Positions 15,545 through 22,878 of a stretch of 64,000 nt of DNA are shown one piece after another. The notes under the pieces are model-generated. The model saw only the letters and a list, made by a program, of their open reading frames with translations, made no database searches and was not told the DNA's origin. Within the stretch, counting starts at the first letter, position 1. Each line of letters begins with the position of its first letter. The stretch is from Agathobaculum massiliense (lineage in GTDB: Bacteria; Bacillota; Clostridia; Oscillospirales; Butyricicoccaceae). Made by a program: the position numbers and the translations under genes. Where the stretch lies: the NCBI RefSeq assembly GCF_900291975.1, contig NZ_OMPN01000001.1:2356001-2420000 (forward strand), read 5' to 3'.

Positions 15545-16447
15545 TCAGCTTCTCCGTGGATCATACCTTGCAAAATCCGGTTCGCTTCGAAAGATCGGCT
15601 TGTTATTGCACCAACGCTGCAAGAGCCTGATCTCCCGTGGCGCATTTGGTTTGTCATAGATCATGACATAGGGGGTATATCCCATATCGCGCAGCGTATA
15701 GATCCGAAAGAGGTTTTCGTCCATAGTGGTATTAAAATTCGTCAGCACATACACCGTCCCATATTCTCCATGACGGTTTTTTCGCCCGCTTTCCACATAC
15801 AACCGAAGTCCCCGCAGTACAGCGTCGGTTTCACGCAAAGAATCCCACGCAAAATGAATTTCTTTGATCCGCATCAAATTAAGTAAAGAAATGTTTTCTG
15901 CACAGAGCAGCCGCGCGTCCAGCCCTTGCGTAAAATCAATCTGCGCGCCGCTGCTTGCTAACTGGCTGAGTAAGTCGGTATGCTCAGGGCAAGCCAGCAG
16001 GTTAGGATCAAGCAGTTTGATGTTCTTTTGCCCGTTCCAGAATTCCGCAAGGTCTGCGACCTTTACACTTCTGCGGCCTTCTTTATGGGAAACAATGCAA
16101 AACTCACACCCACGGGGACAACCCCGCGACAAAAATCCATAGGCCGTATCCTGTGGCATCCAGTGATAAAGACCGTAATCAGGCATTATGTGCTCTATTT
16201 CATCCGGCAATGTATTATCTAACCCATATCCCGTACCGCCTTTGATAATTTCCGATGCGTTGCACGGCTCGGGTTCATCCTCGGAATATGTGTTATCAAA
16301 TACACGCGACATATACACGCGGTCATATTGTGCAAATCCGTCCCACCACTCCACATCATCACCAATGGATTTGTGATATGCGGATATTTTCATCAGCGCG
16401 AGGTTTGGCCAATTATGGCTGTCTACATCAATCAATCCGATTCTCAA
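15545..16447 (-). CDS. Radical SAM protein of mobile elements
   Basis: 300 residues from a TTG at 16447 that has GGAGG 10 nt upstream. An ATG at 16477 in the same frame lacks an SD, and family members I recall start close to the TTG (x-I-G-L-I-D-V-D-x-H-N). The SAM cluster motif is C-P-R-G-C-E-F-C at about residue 115. The N-terminal part resembles a B12-binding-like domain with D-V-D and N-L-A-L-M-K-I-S-A-Y-H-K. Substrate unknown; such proteins recur in Clostridia elements and phages, often near PAPS-reductase-like and methylase genes as here. Confidence 0.75.
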   Translation of the reverse strand: MRIGLIDVDSHNWPNLALMKISAYHKSIGDDVEWWDGFAQYDRVYMSRVFDNTYSEDEPEPCNASEIIKGGTGYGLDNTLPDEIEHIMPDYGLYHWMPQDTAYGFLSRGCPRGCEFCIVSHKEGRRSVKVADLAEFWNGQKNIKLLDPNLLACPEHTDLLSQLASSGAQIDFTQGLDARLLCAENISLLNLMRIKEIHFAWDSLRETDAVLRGLRLYVESGRKNRHGEYGTVYVLTNFNTTMDENLFRIYTLRDMGYTPYVMIYDKPNAPREIRLLQRWCNNKPIFRSEPDFARYDPRRS

Positions 16448-16558
16448 ATGTGTACGTCCTCCTGCCACAGGCAACATCTATCACTCGCTTACTCATACTT
16501 CACCCCCGGCGGGCATTTCCCATCTCCGATCTCGAATTTGATTTTCATCGGACAGACC

Positions 16559-17746
16559 TCAAGCATCGGTGTTTTCCTTGGGAGGGCATCGGTAAACCGT
16601 GTATTTTCCGCTTGAATTGTCGAGGGTATCGCCACCTGTCGCGTCAAGCAGAAGATCTTCAAGACCTGCGCCGTCGAGCACATCAATGGAATACAGTTTC
16701 CCATATAGCACGACGCCTTCTTCACCAAATCTTTCGCCATCCTCATCCATTCCGTAATCGATCCAGACGCGATCAAAGTGCATTTTATCGATTTCTGCTT
16801 GTGTCAGCGGCTTGTATGGTGCATTTGCATGGAATATCTGTTGGGGAGTTTGCTGTGTGTTCGGATGGAACACATCGGACGGAGCCGGTTCGCTCGACGC
16901 AGGGGCAGAGGGCTGCGTGTTCGGATGGAACACATCGGACGGAGCCGGTTCGCTTGACGCAGGGGCAGAGGGCTGCGTGTTCGGATGGAACACATCGGAC
17001 GGAGCCGGTTCGCTTGACGCAGGGGCAGAGGGCTGTGTGTTCGACTGGAACACACCAGACGGAGCCGATTCGCTCGGTAGCTTGCCGTGGTTAAGATAAA
17101 AATCATAGCTTGCCTGCTGCCTGTCCGCAGGCAGGCCGCTGAGGTCATAGGCCGTAGAAATTGATAGGCGGTTCGCCTTAATTTCCTCCATTAAAGAGGG
17201 GATCAGGTTGTTCAAAATGGAATCGTACTTGGCAATGCGGCTGGAGCTGATGTGCAGGCTTTGTGCCACAAGGTCACGGACGCGCCCGGCAATGCCGCGC
17301 TCCTGTTTCGTGCGGCGTGCAATATCCCGCATCTGACGGACTTCCTCCAGTTTGTCCCATGCCGTTTTTTCGCGCTGGCTGTTGGCTGTAATGAGCAGCA
17401 CCTGTTCGCGGACGTCACGATCTTCATCCGTCAGCTCTTCAACCGCACAGGGCAGAAATTCGTACTCATCCTTCCCAGCGGCCAGAAGCCGCCCCACCGC
17501 TGCATGACGGCGATGACCGGACAGAATCTTGTACTTGCCGTCCGGCAGCGGTGTTACAATAAGGTTGCTTAAGATGTGTCCCGCAAGCTCAATCGCAGTC
17601 TGAAGCTCTTCCAGCTCCTGCATGGAGTAAAAGTTATCTTCCGATGGAACGAGATCATAGTAGCTGATCCTGCGGATCGGCTGATCTTTTGCCGGTGCAG
17701 AAGAGAGGGAGGACTGCATCAGCATATCTGTAATAGCAAATCCCAT
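16559..17746 (-). CDS. parB: ParB-like partition protein with embedded palindromes
   Basis: 395 residues; ATG at 17746 overlaps the parA stop region and is probably coupled. The N-terminal domain has the ParB/Spo0J box K-I-L-S-G-H-R-R-H-A-A-V-G-R-L (about residue 75), which in chromosomal ParB binds CTP, followed by E-E-L-T-D-E-D-R-D-V-R-E-Q and an HTH around R-V-R-D-L-V-A-Q-S-L-H-I-S-S-S-R-I-A-K-Y. Between residues about 230 and 300 lie four peptide repeats (D-V-F-H-P-N-T-Q-P-S-A-P-A-S-S-E-P-A-P-S) whose DNA carries the palindrome shared with the helicase gene. A decayed fifth repeat reads Q-I-F-H-A-N-A. The C-terminus is an acidic domain. Confidence 0.88.
   Translation of the reverse strand: MGFAITDMLMQSSLSSAPAKDQPIRRISYYDLVPSEDNFYSMQELEELQTAIELAGHILSNLIVTPLPDGKYKILSGHRRHAAVGRLLAAGKDEYEFLPCAVEELTDEDRDVREQVLLITANSQREKTAWDKLEEVRQMRDIARRTKQERGIAGRVRDLVAQSLHISSSRIAKYDSILNNLIPSLMEEIKANRLSISTAYDLSGLPADRQQASYDFYLNHGKLPSESAPSGVFQSNTQPSAPASSEPAPSDVFHPNTQPSAPASSEPAPSDVFHPNTQPSAPASSEPAPSDVFHPNTQQTPQQIFHANAPYKPLTQAEIDKMHFDRVWIDYGMDEDGERFGEEGVVLYGKLYSIDVLDGAGLEDLLLDATGGDTLDNSSGKYTVYRCPPKENTDA
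16856..17054. repeat. Four in-gene palindromes in a 60-bp tandem repeat within parB
   Basis: Copies start at 16856, 16916, 16976 and 17036, exactly 60 bp (20 codons) apart. Arms are YGTGTTC/GAACACA; centres are ggatg (three times) and gactg. The whole 60-bp unit is nearly identical between copies, unlike the helicase clusters, suggesting recent tandem duplication. A decayed copy is visible at about 16823-16842. Confidence 0.92.
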
Positions 17747-17747
17747 A

Positions 17748-18521
17748 TCAGCAGCCCCTCTCATCATCCAGATACTCGGCAACAAAGTCGCAGTAGTCAT
17801 GCGCTGCACCGCTGCGGCGGCTGTATTCCAAGATGGGGGTAGCTTCAAACGAGCTTTCCACTACTTTGCCGCTGTAACGTATGTGCGTTTTGTATACAGG
17901 GCAATCCATGTTGGCACGCAGCCATTCCTCGCCCTGCCGCTCGCCCTCTACGTGCTGGAAGCAGGTGATCAGGCACCCAGCCAGACGCAGCGCCGGGTTG
18001 AGTTCTTCCCGTGTGATAGCGATCTGATCTTTCAGCTCCTGCAGGCCGTCAAAGGCGTAGCGGTCTATCTTCACTGGGATGATTGCTTCATTCGATGCGA
18101 CCAGCGCATTGATGGTGCTGATGTTGATATCCGGGGCGTTGTCGATCAGGCAGTAGTCATACTGATCCTGTACCTTGCGCAGAGCTGCGCGCAGGCGGGT
18201 TTGCTGCGGACGGCTGCTGTCCATCATCACCTGCATATTGGCGGTGAGCAGCTTCATGTTTGCAGGGATCACGTCGATCCGTTGATAGCGGGTATGGCAG
18301 ATGGTATCAGCCAGGTCGGCGTTGCGATCCAGCATCAGCTCCGCGACGCTGCCGCGCTCATAGCTATGTACGCCAAATGTTTTGCTGGTATTGCCTTGCT
18401 TGTCGTTGTCCACGACAAGCACGCGCTTTCCGTGCCGTTCTGACAGGATATGTGCCATGCTGATAGTAGTGAGCGTCTTTGCGACACCGCCTTTCAGGTT
18501 GATGATGGAAATTGTTTTCAT
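17748..18521 (-). CDS. parA: ParA-family partition ATPase
   Basis: 257 residues; ATG at 18521 after AAGGGGAT. Deviant Walker A K-G-G-V-A-K-T at residues 10-16, Walker A' region V-L-V-V-D-N-D-K-Q-G-N-T-S, and Walker B-like Y-C-L-I-D-N-A-P-D-I at about 125. This is the plasmid/element ParA layout without an N-terminal HTH domain. It pairs with the ParB gene directly downstream to segregate the element, presumably acting on the nucleoid. The palindromes in parB and the helicase gene are the natural candidates for the centromere. Confidence 0.93.
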   Translation of the reverse strand: MKTISIINLKGGVAKTLTTISMAHILSERHGKRVLVVDNDKQGNTSKTFGVHSYERGSVAELMLDRNADLADTICHTRYQRIDVIPANMKLLTANMQVMMDSSRPQQTRLRAALRKVQDQYDYCLIDNAPDINISTINALVASNEAIIPVKIDRYAFDGLQELKDQIAITREELNPALRLAGCLITCFQHVEGERQGEEWLRANMDCPVYKTHIRYSGKVVESSFEATPILEYSRRSGAAHDYCDFVAEYLDDERGC

Positions 18522-18612
18522 TTTGATTATCCCCTTGAAAATGTCTTTGGTTGAAGCAAATACTGCAGCATATCCTCCACCATGCCACAGGTCTGCGATG
18601 TATCATGTGGCT

Positions 18613-18918
18613 TTAATCATCCTGGGCAGATGCTTCGCCCATATCATCGCCCGGGCAGATGCTGGGCGGTGCGGACACCATACGCATCATCTGCTCCCGG
18701 TGCGCCTGCCTTCCGTGGCTATTGCTGCATCGCTCCGCAAGCTCCGGATCGTAGACCGGTCTGCCGCCTGAGTAGATCTGCCCGTTGTATCCTTTACACA
18801 GCTCGTTCCTGATGGTGTTTACATTCAGCTTCAGGTGTTCACTAATGTCTTTTTTGCTTGCGCCGGTACGCCACATTTCGTAGATAGTTTTTCGCATTTC
18901 ATGCGTCACTTTTGCCAT
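18613..18918 (-). CDS. Small HTH protein (IS30-type N-terminal HTH)
   Basis: 101 residues; ATG at 18918 with AAAGGAG. The HTH is M-R-K-T-I-Y-E-M-W-R-T-G-A-S-K-K-D-I-S-E and N-V-N-T-I-R-N-E-L, the form found at the N-terminus of IS30 transposases, but no DDE catalytic domain follows. Contains G-R-P-V-Y-D-P-E-L-A-E-R-C. Likely a regulator of the par region, lying 92 bp upstream of parA and just behind a terminator hairpin. Confidence 0.65.
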   Translation of the reverse strand: MAKVTHEMRKTIYEMWRTGASKKDISEHLKLNVNTIRNELCKGYNGQIYSGGRPVYDPELAERCSNSHGRQAHREQMMRMVSAPPSICPGDDMGEASAQDD

Positions 18919-18982
18919 CCTTAGCCTCTCCTTTCCGTTCTGTTTTTCGGGGAATCACACTGGTATTCCTGCCCTTTTACGG

Positions 18983-19024
18983 CAAAAAATAAAGTTACCA
19001 GAGTGCTGTCCTCTTGGTAACTTT
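18983..19024 (-). terminator. Strong minus-strand terminator before the HTH-parA-parB unit
   Basis: AAAGTTACC-A-GAG pairs with CTC-T-TGGTAACTTT around a short loop, with ATTTTTT following on the minus strand. It probably ends the toxin mRNA read from 19335. No promoter is visible in the 65 bp between it and the HTH gene start. Confidence 0.8.
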
Positions 19025-19076
19025 AATTATAAAATTTTCGCTTGTAAAAAAGAAATAACCCTTTTCTTGACAACTC

Positions 19077-19105
19077 CGCTTAAGGCAGGTATACTAAACA
19101 TAGAA
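19077..19105 (+). promoter_or_regulatory. Consensus promoter of antitoxin RNA 1
   Basis: TTGACA, 17-bp spacer, TATACT. It reads rightwards into the region complementary to the 3' part of the toxin mRNA. Confidence 0.85.
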
Positions 19106-19111
19106 AAGGGC

Positions 19112-19195
19112 GCAGCCGGTTGACGGTTACTCCCAAACTACTTGATCAAAGAATTTGACCGCTTCATTTGGACGTGAGGGCGGTCATTTTCTTTT
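19112..19195 (+). ncRNA. Putative type I antitoxin RNA 1
   Basis: An RNA of about 85 nt predicted between the promoter at 19077-19105 and a terminator hairpin (GACCGC/GCGGTC then ATTTTCTTTT). It is antisense to the last codons and the 3' UTR of the small toxin gene on the minus strand. Its sequence (for example GACGGTTACTCCCAAACTAC) resembles the RNA predicted at 45552-45644. Confidence 0.7.
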
Positions 19196-19270
19196 GCATA
19201 TCTGAAAAATCAGACTGGAAAATGCCACGAGCAACATAAGAAGCTGAAAAAGCTCCGAGTATGTAACCAT
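19184..19270 (-). CDS. Small hydrophobic type I toxin (holin-like), 28 aa
   Basis: Begins M-V-T-Y-S-E-L-F-Q-L-L-M-L-L-V-A-F and ends I-C-K-R-K. One transmembrane helix and a basic tail is the layout of putative holin-like toxins of the TxpA/BsrG kind. SD GGGGAGGTGG lies 5 nt upstream. An extended -10 promoter is at 19341-19369. An antisense promoter drives a converging short RNA that overlaps the last 12 nt and the 3' UTR. It probably maintains the element by post-segregational killing; membrane depolarisation is the usual mode in such families, not shown here. Confidence 0.7.
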   Translation of the reverse strand: MVTYSELFQLLMLLVAFSSLIFQICKRK

Positions 19271-19340
19271 AGCACCACCTCCCCTCTATGGGTTCGGTGG
19301 GAATAACCGCCAACCGCGGACACGGCTGCGCCTTAATCAA

Positions 19341-19369
19341 ATTATACCAAAGAACGACAATGTACGCAA
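19341..19369 (-). promoter_or_regulatory. Toxin promoter
   Basis: Minus strand TTGCGT, 17 bp, TATAAT preceded by TGG (extended -10). About 65 nt of leader before the toxin SD. Confidence 0.7.
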
Positions 19370-19392
19370 GCAGCCAATGCGGCGAGCAAGTG

Positions 19393-19420
19393 AAAGGGGA
19401 GGCTTCGGCCTCCCCTTTTT
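19393..19420 (+). terminator. GC-rich tetraloop terminator hairpin
   Basis: AAAGGGGAGGC-ttcg-GCCTCCCCTTTT followed by T's on the plus strand. Nothing obvious on the plus strand ends here; it may insulate the element end. Next to it, TTTCGTGTTGCA occurs twice in tandem. Confidence 0.6.
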
Positions 19421-19534
19421 CGTGTTGCATTTCGTGTTGCATGACTTGGTTTTTTGGCGTTTTTGATGCTTGTTTAGAAAAATAAAAATACGTTTCAAAA
19501 ACACTCAAAACCCGCGCCACGTCTTGATGAAATG

Positions 19535-19560
19535 AAAAAACCCGCGCAGGGCGGGCTTTT
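19535..19560 (-). terminator. Terminator of the tRNA cluster
   Basis: CCCGC/GCGGG stem with TTTTTT on the minus strand, 7 nt beyond the tRNA-Lys 3' end. Element A must therefore end at or left of this point unless it brought the terminator with it. Confidence 0.75.
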
Positions 19561-19566
19561 CGTAAT

Positions 19567-19642
19567 TGGTGATCCAGCGGGGATTCGAACCCCGGACACC
19601 CTGCTTAAAAGGCAGGTGCTCTGCCGACTGAGCTACTGGATC
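19567..19642 (-). tRNA. tRNA-Lys (anticodon TTT)
   Basis: Full cloverleaf; anticodon stem CTGC/GCAG with loop containing TTT; CCA is encoded. Last of five tRNAs on the minus strand. Confidence 0.95.
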
Positions 19643-19656
19643 GTGTTAAGTTGAAA

Positions 19657-19731
19657 TGGCAGGGACGGCTGGATTCGAACCAGCGAATGTCGGCGTCAAA
19701 GGCCGATGCCTTACCGCTTGGCGACGCCCCT
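19657..19731 (-). tRNA. tRNA-Gln (anticodon TTG)
   Basis: Anticodon stem TCGGC/GCCGA with loop CTTTGAC; acceptor AGGGGCG pairs with CGTCCCT; CCA encoded. Confidence 0.93.
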
Positions 19732-19809
19732 GTATTCGGCTGGATTGCATGGAGCCGGTCCTTATATTTATAACGCGCTGCATCAAGCAGCGCGTCACAT
19801 GGTTTCATA

Positions 19810-19887
19810 TGGGGTGGGTAAAGGGACTCGAACCCTCGACCCTCGGAACCACAATCCGATGCTCTAACCAACTGAGCTATACCCACC
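19810..19887 (-). tRNA. tRNA-His (anticodon GTG)
   Basis: Anticodon loop TTGTGGT; the extra 5' G (position -1) typical of tRNA-His is present; CCA encoded. Confidence 0.95.
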
Positions 19888-19913
19888 ATATAAACTGTAG
19901 TCAACTGGAGAGA

Positions 19914-19990
19914 TGGCACGCCAGGAGGGATTCGAACCCCCGGCCTACTGCTTAGAAGGCAGTTGCTCTATCCGGCTGAGCTACTGGCGC
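19914..19990 (-). tRNA. tRNA-Arg (anticodon TCT)
   Basis: Anticodon stem ACTGC/GCAGT with loop CTTCTAA; CCA encoded. Confidence 0.95.
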
Positions 19991-20023
19991 ATATCAATTC
20001 CAGCCCGCGCATGGGAAAGAAAA

Positions 20024-20097
20024 TGGAGCGGGTGATGGGAATCGAACCCACGTGTTCAGCTTGGAAGGCTGACATTCTACCATTGAACTACACCCGC
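20024..20097 (-). tRNA. tRNA-Gly (anticodon TCC)
   Basis: Anticodon loop CTTCCAA; acceptor GCGGGTG pairs with CACCCGC; CCA encoded. First tRNA of the cluster in transcription order within the window. Confidence 0.95.
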
Positions 20098-20269
20098 GGG
20101 TTTTTCTGACGCTTAAACAGTATACCAATAATCAGCGATTTTGTCAATACTATTTTCTGCATCTTTTCCAACTAATGTACTTGTGTCAGGAAAGGCTTTC
20201 CATGGAAAAGAAAAAATAGGGTATGTTATAATAAATTAAAATTATTTGAAAGAACTCAAAAAATATCGG

Positions 20270-20298
20270 ATTCTTTTCCACAACACACAAGGTATAAT
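20270..20298 (+). promoter_or_regulatory. Possible promoter of the sugar island
   Basis: A good -10 (TATAAT at 20293) with a poor -35 (ATTCTT) at 17 bp, so an activator may be needed. 27 nt before the first gene's start. Confidence 0.4.
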
Positions 20299-20324
20299 TA
20301 GTGCTATAAAAAGGAGGAATGGTT

Positions 20325-21062
20325 ATGTCAGATATTCTATATACAATTCGTGAAGCGGTTTCAGCCTGTAATGTAGTTGATTTGTCGCCAGTATTGGAAA
20401 ATGATATCCCGCGCTGGCCGACGCATCCCCCGCTGGTCATCCATCCGACAGTCACACATGCGCATGATGGATATTACTGCCAGACAATGTTTTTGGGAGA
20501 GCATACTGGAGCGCATGTTGATGCTCCCGCCCATCAGGTATCCGCAATGATGGAAAGTACGATTGAAACCTATCCGCCGGACTATCTGTGCGGCGTGGCG
20601 GTTACATACCCTTTGTATCAACTGGATGCCAAGCCTGGTCAGAGGATCACAGCGGATCAGATATTGTCACTTGAGGCGAAAATGGGAACGGCAGCGGGGG
20701 AAGATGAGATCGTTCTGCTGGATTTCCATTGGTTCCGCTACTGGTCGGCCGGAGCCGATTGGAAGTACTATGCCAAAAATGAACCCGGGCTTTCAGAAGA
20801 TGCAGTCCGGCTATTCGCGGAGCGCAGGGTTCGGGCGGTAGGAAGCGATACGATCGCCTGTGATACTCCTGTAATTGCTGGGGAGGAAATGGAATCCTAT
20901 GGACACCATATGCACTGGCTCCCCAATCATATCCTGATCATGGAGGAACTGCAGAATCTGGATAAATTGCCGGTGCGGTCTTACTTCATAGCTGTACCGC
21001 TGAAGATCAGAAACGGTTCAGGATCTCCAATCCGCCCGTTTGCATTCGTGCCGAGGAATTGA
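20325..21062 (+). CDS. Cyclase-family metal hydrolase (kynurenine formamidase-like)
   Basis: 245 residues. ATG at 20325 fits the SD AGGAGG (7 nt); an ATG two codons earlier would be too close to it. The metal-binding motif of the cyclase family is seen as G-E-H-T-G-A-H-V-D-A-P-A-H (about residues 61-73). Further family features are D-L-S-P-V-L near the start and L-L-D-F-H-W-F-R in the middle. These enzymes hydrolyse formamides, lactones or related substrates. It opens the plus-strand sugar island and is followed by a terminator-like hairpin. Substrate unknown; not necessarily kynurenine. Confidence 0.75.
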   Translation: MSDILYTIREAVSACNVVDLSPVLENDIPRWPTHPPLVIHPTVTHAHDGYYCQTMFLGEHTGAHVDAPAHQVSAMMESTIETYPPDYLCGVAVTYPLYQLDAKPGQRITADQILSLEAKMGTAAGEDEIVLLDFHWFRYWSAGADWKYYAKNEPGLSEDAVRLFAERRVRAVGSDTIACDTPVIAGEEMESYGHHMHWLPNHILIMEELQNLDKLPVRSYFIAVPLKIRNGSGSPIRPFAFVPRN

Positions 21063-21072
21063 ACAATGAGAA

Positions 21073-21119
21073 GCTGCCTGACATAAGAAGATGCTCTTTT
21101 GACAGGCAGTTTTTATTTT
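21073..21119 (+). terminator. Terminator-like hairpin after the cyclase gene
   Basis: CTGCCTG/CAGGCAG with a 22-nt loop followed by TTTTTATTTT. May partly uncouple the regulator genes from the first gene. Confidence 0.55.
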
Positions 21120-21138
21120 CTGCGGGGAGGAGTCTGAA

Positions 21139-22878
21139 ATGCATGAACAATCCATGAAAAAACGTCTGTTCCGATTCTTTGGTGCTTTCTCCCTTATTTC
21201 TGTCGTAACAGTTGCCGCGGCAGCCTGCATTGTGTCCTATCGCCATGTGATGGAAATGGCGGTCACGACAAGCGAACAGATCGTAGAAAAAACAGCGGAT
21301 GAAGTTGATAACCTATTGGAAGATATGATATCCATGTCGCGGATTATCAGTCGGTCAGCCGGTGTCCAGTCGGTCATGCGTACAGAATATCCACAATATA
21401 AAGCGCAGTTCAGCGATCGCTTTGAGCTGGACGCATACCTTTCGGAGCTGAACCAGTATAACAGCAGTATATTTGCTATGTATTTTTTTGCAGATAATGG
21501 TATAGCGGCAAAATCACAGTATTACTCTTTTATAAATGAAAAAGCAATGGACAACCCGTATTGCCAAAAAGCCCTGCAATCAGAACACACTATTTGGCTG
21601 CCGCCTGAACAAGGTTCGCAATTTGCCGTAACAACAGGAGAAACGCTGTTGACTACGGTCACGCCGGTAAAGGAGTTGGGGAGCGGAGAGTACCGCGGGA
21701 TTGTGGTGGTGGAACTGGAAGCGGCAAAAGTCAGTTCTTTTCTGAATACCAGAGTCAGCGAAAGTGGTTTTTTATATATACAGGATACGTATGGACGGCC
21801 TATTATTGGCCCTGCGGATATGACCGCTGCCCAATTGTCGGAAAGGGTCCGGCAAAATGCGTCCTATTCCTGGAAAGATGCCATATTTCATGATCTGCGG
21901 ATTGAACAACCGGTTTTACAGACGGGATGGAAGCTGGTATGTACCGTGCCGGGCAGAGAACTGGCGCAAAACGTTCTTTTGATTATCAAAATCGTGAGCC
22001 TGGTTTCAATTGGCGTTATGGGAATTGCGCTGCTGCTGGCCTATCGAGTCGCCGCGTATATTGTTTGCCCTATCACAAAATTGGATGAAAAAATGCGTTT
22101 GGTGGAACAGGGGGACTTGAATGTGCATGCCGTTCCAGAACGGGACGATGAGATCGGCGCGTTAACCAACCGCTTTAACATGATGCTCAATACTATACAT
22201 ATTCTTATGGAACATGAGGTGGAAAATCAGAAGAAACTTCGCCTGACCGAACTAAAGGCATTACAGGCGCAGATCAAGCCGCATTTCCTCTATAATACAC
22301 TGGATTCTATTATCTGGATGGTGCGGTCGGGAGACAAGGATGGTGCGGTCCGCATGGTAATGGCCTTGACGCAGTTCCTAAAAATTGGGTTGAACAGGGG
22401 GCGGGAGGTTATTACACTGCGTGAGGAGCTGGCGCATGCCGGCAATTACCTGATTATACAGAATATACGGTATAAAGGAAAGTTCACGCATGAGATACAT
22501 TTGAAAGAAGAGATCGCTTCCTGTCTGATTCCCAAGCTGGTCTTACAGCCGTTGATCGAAAATGCTATTTACCATGGCATGAAGCCTAAACGCGGGAGTT
22601 GTCATTTAAAAATTTGGGTACGGCCAATGGAAAAGAATATTGTGATAGATGTAACCGATAATGGCGTGGGCATGACAGAAGAGGCTTCTGCGGCACTGAA
22701 TAATACGCTGCGGCACGGAAGCGGCCCGCGCGCAGAGAGTTATGGTGTGGTGAACGTAAACGAAAGGATTCGTATTCTGTTTGGAGAGCCGTACGGTGTG
22801 ACGTTTGAAAGCCGGCAGGGGGAGGGAAGCTGCTTCCGCATTACCTTGCCGATGCGCTGGGAGGAGGAAACAGAGTGA
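21139..22878 (+). CDS. YesM-type sensor histidine kinase
   Basis: 579 residues. One membrane helix at about 14-34, a roughly 250-residue extracellular sensor, a second helix at about 282-305, a HAMP region (I-T-K-L-D-E-K-M-R ... D-D-E-I-G-A-L-T-N-R-F-N-M-M), then a His_kinase domain with Q-A-Q-I-K-P-H-F-L-Y-N-T-L-D (phospho-acceptor His about residue 384). The ATPase has N-box L-I-E-N-A-I-Y-H-G and G-box D-N-G-V-G-M. YesM kinases pair with YesN regulators and usually control carbohydrate uptake, as the next gene and the following ABC genes suggest. Confidence 0.92.
   Translation: MHEQSMKKRLFRFFGAFSLISVVTVAAAACIVSYRHVMEMAVTTSEQIVEKTADEVDNLLEDMISMSRIISRSAGVQSVMRTEYPQYKAQFSDRFELDAYLSELNQYNSSIFAMYFFADNGIAAKSQYYSFINEKAMDNPYCQKALQSEHTIWLPPEQGSQFAVTTGETLLTTVTPVKELGSGEYRGIVVVELEAAKVSSFLNTRVSESGFLYIQDTYGRPIIGPADMTAAQLSERVRQNASYSWKDAIFHDLRIEQPVLQTGWKLVCTVPGRELAQNVLLIIKIVSLVSIGVMGIALLLAYRVAAYIVCPITKLDEKMRLVEQGDLNVHAVPERDDEIGALTNRFNMMLNTIHILMEHEVENQKKLRLTELKALQAQIKPHFLYNTLDSIIWMVRSGDKDGAVRMVMALTQFLKIGLNRGREVITLREELAHAGNYLIIQNIRYKGKFTHEIHLKEEIASCLIPKLVLQPLIENAIYHGMKPKRGSCHLKIWVRPMEKNIVIDVTDNGVGMTEEASAALNNTLRHGSGPRAESYGVVNVNERIRILFGEPYGVTFESRQGEGSCFRITLPMRWEEETE

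Noticed and set aside
19164-19520. 118-codon minus-strand frame covering the toxin locus
   Set aside because: It crosses a promoter, a GC-rich terminator hairpin and the toxin gene in another frame, and has no SD.
19567-19642. Integration of the first element at the tRNA-Lys 3' end
   Set aside because: A terminator for the tRNA cluster lies 7 nt beyond the gene, no tyrosine integrase is in view, and no direct repeat of the tRNA end can be tested here.
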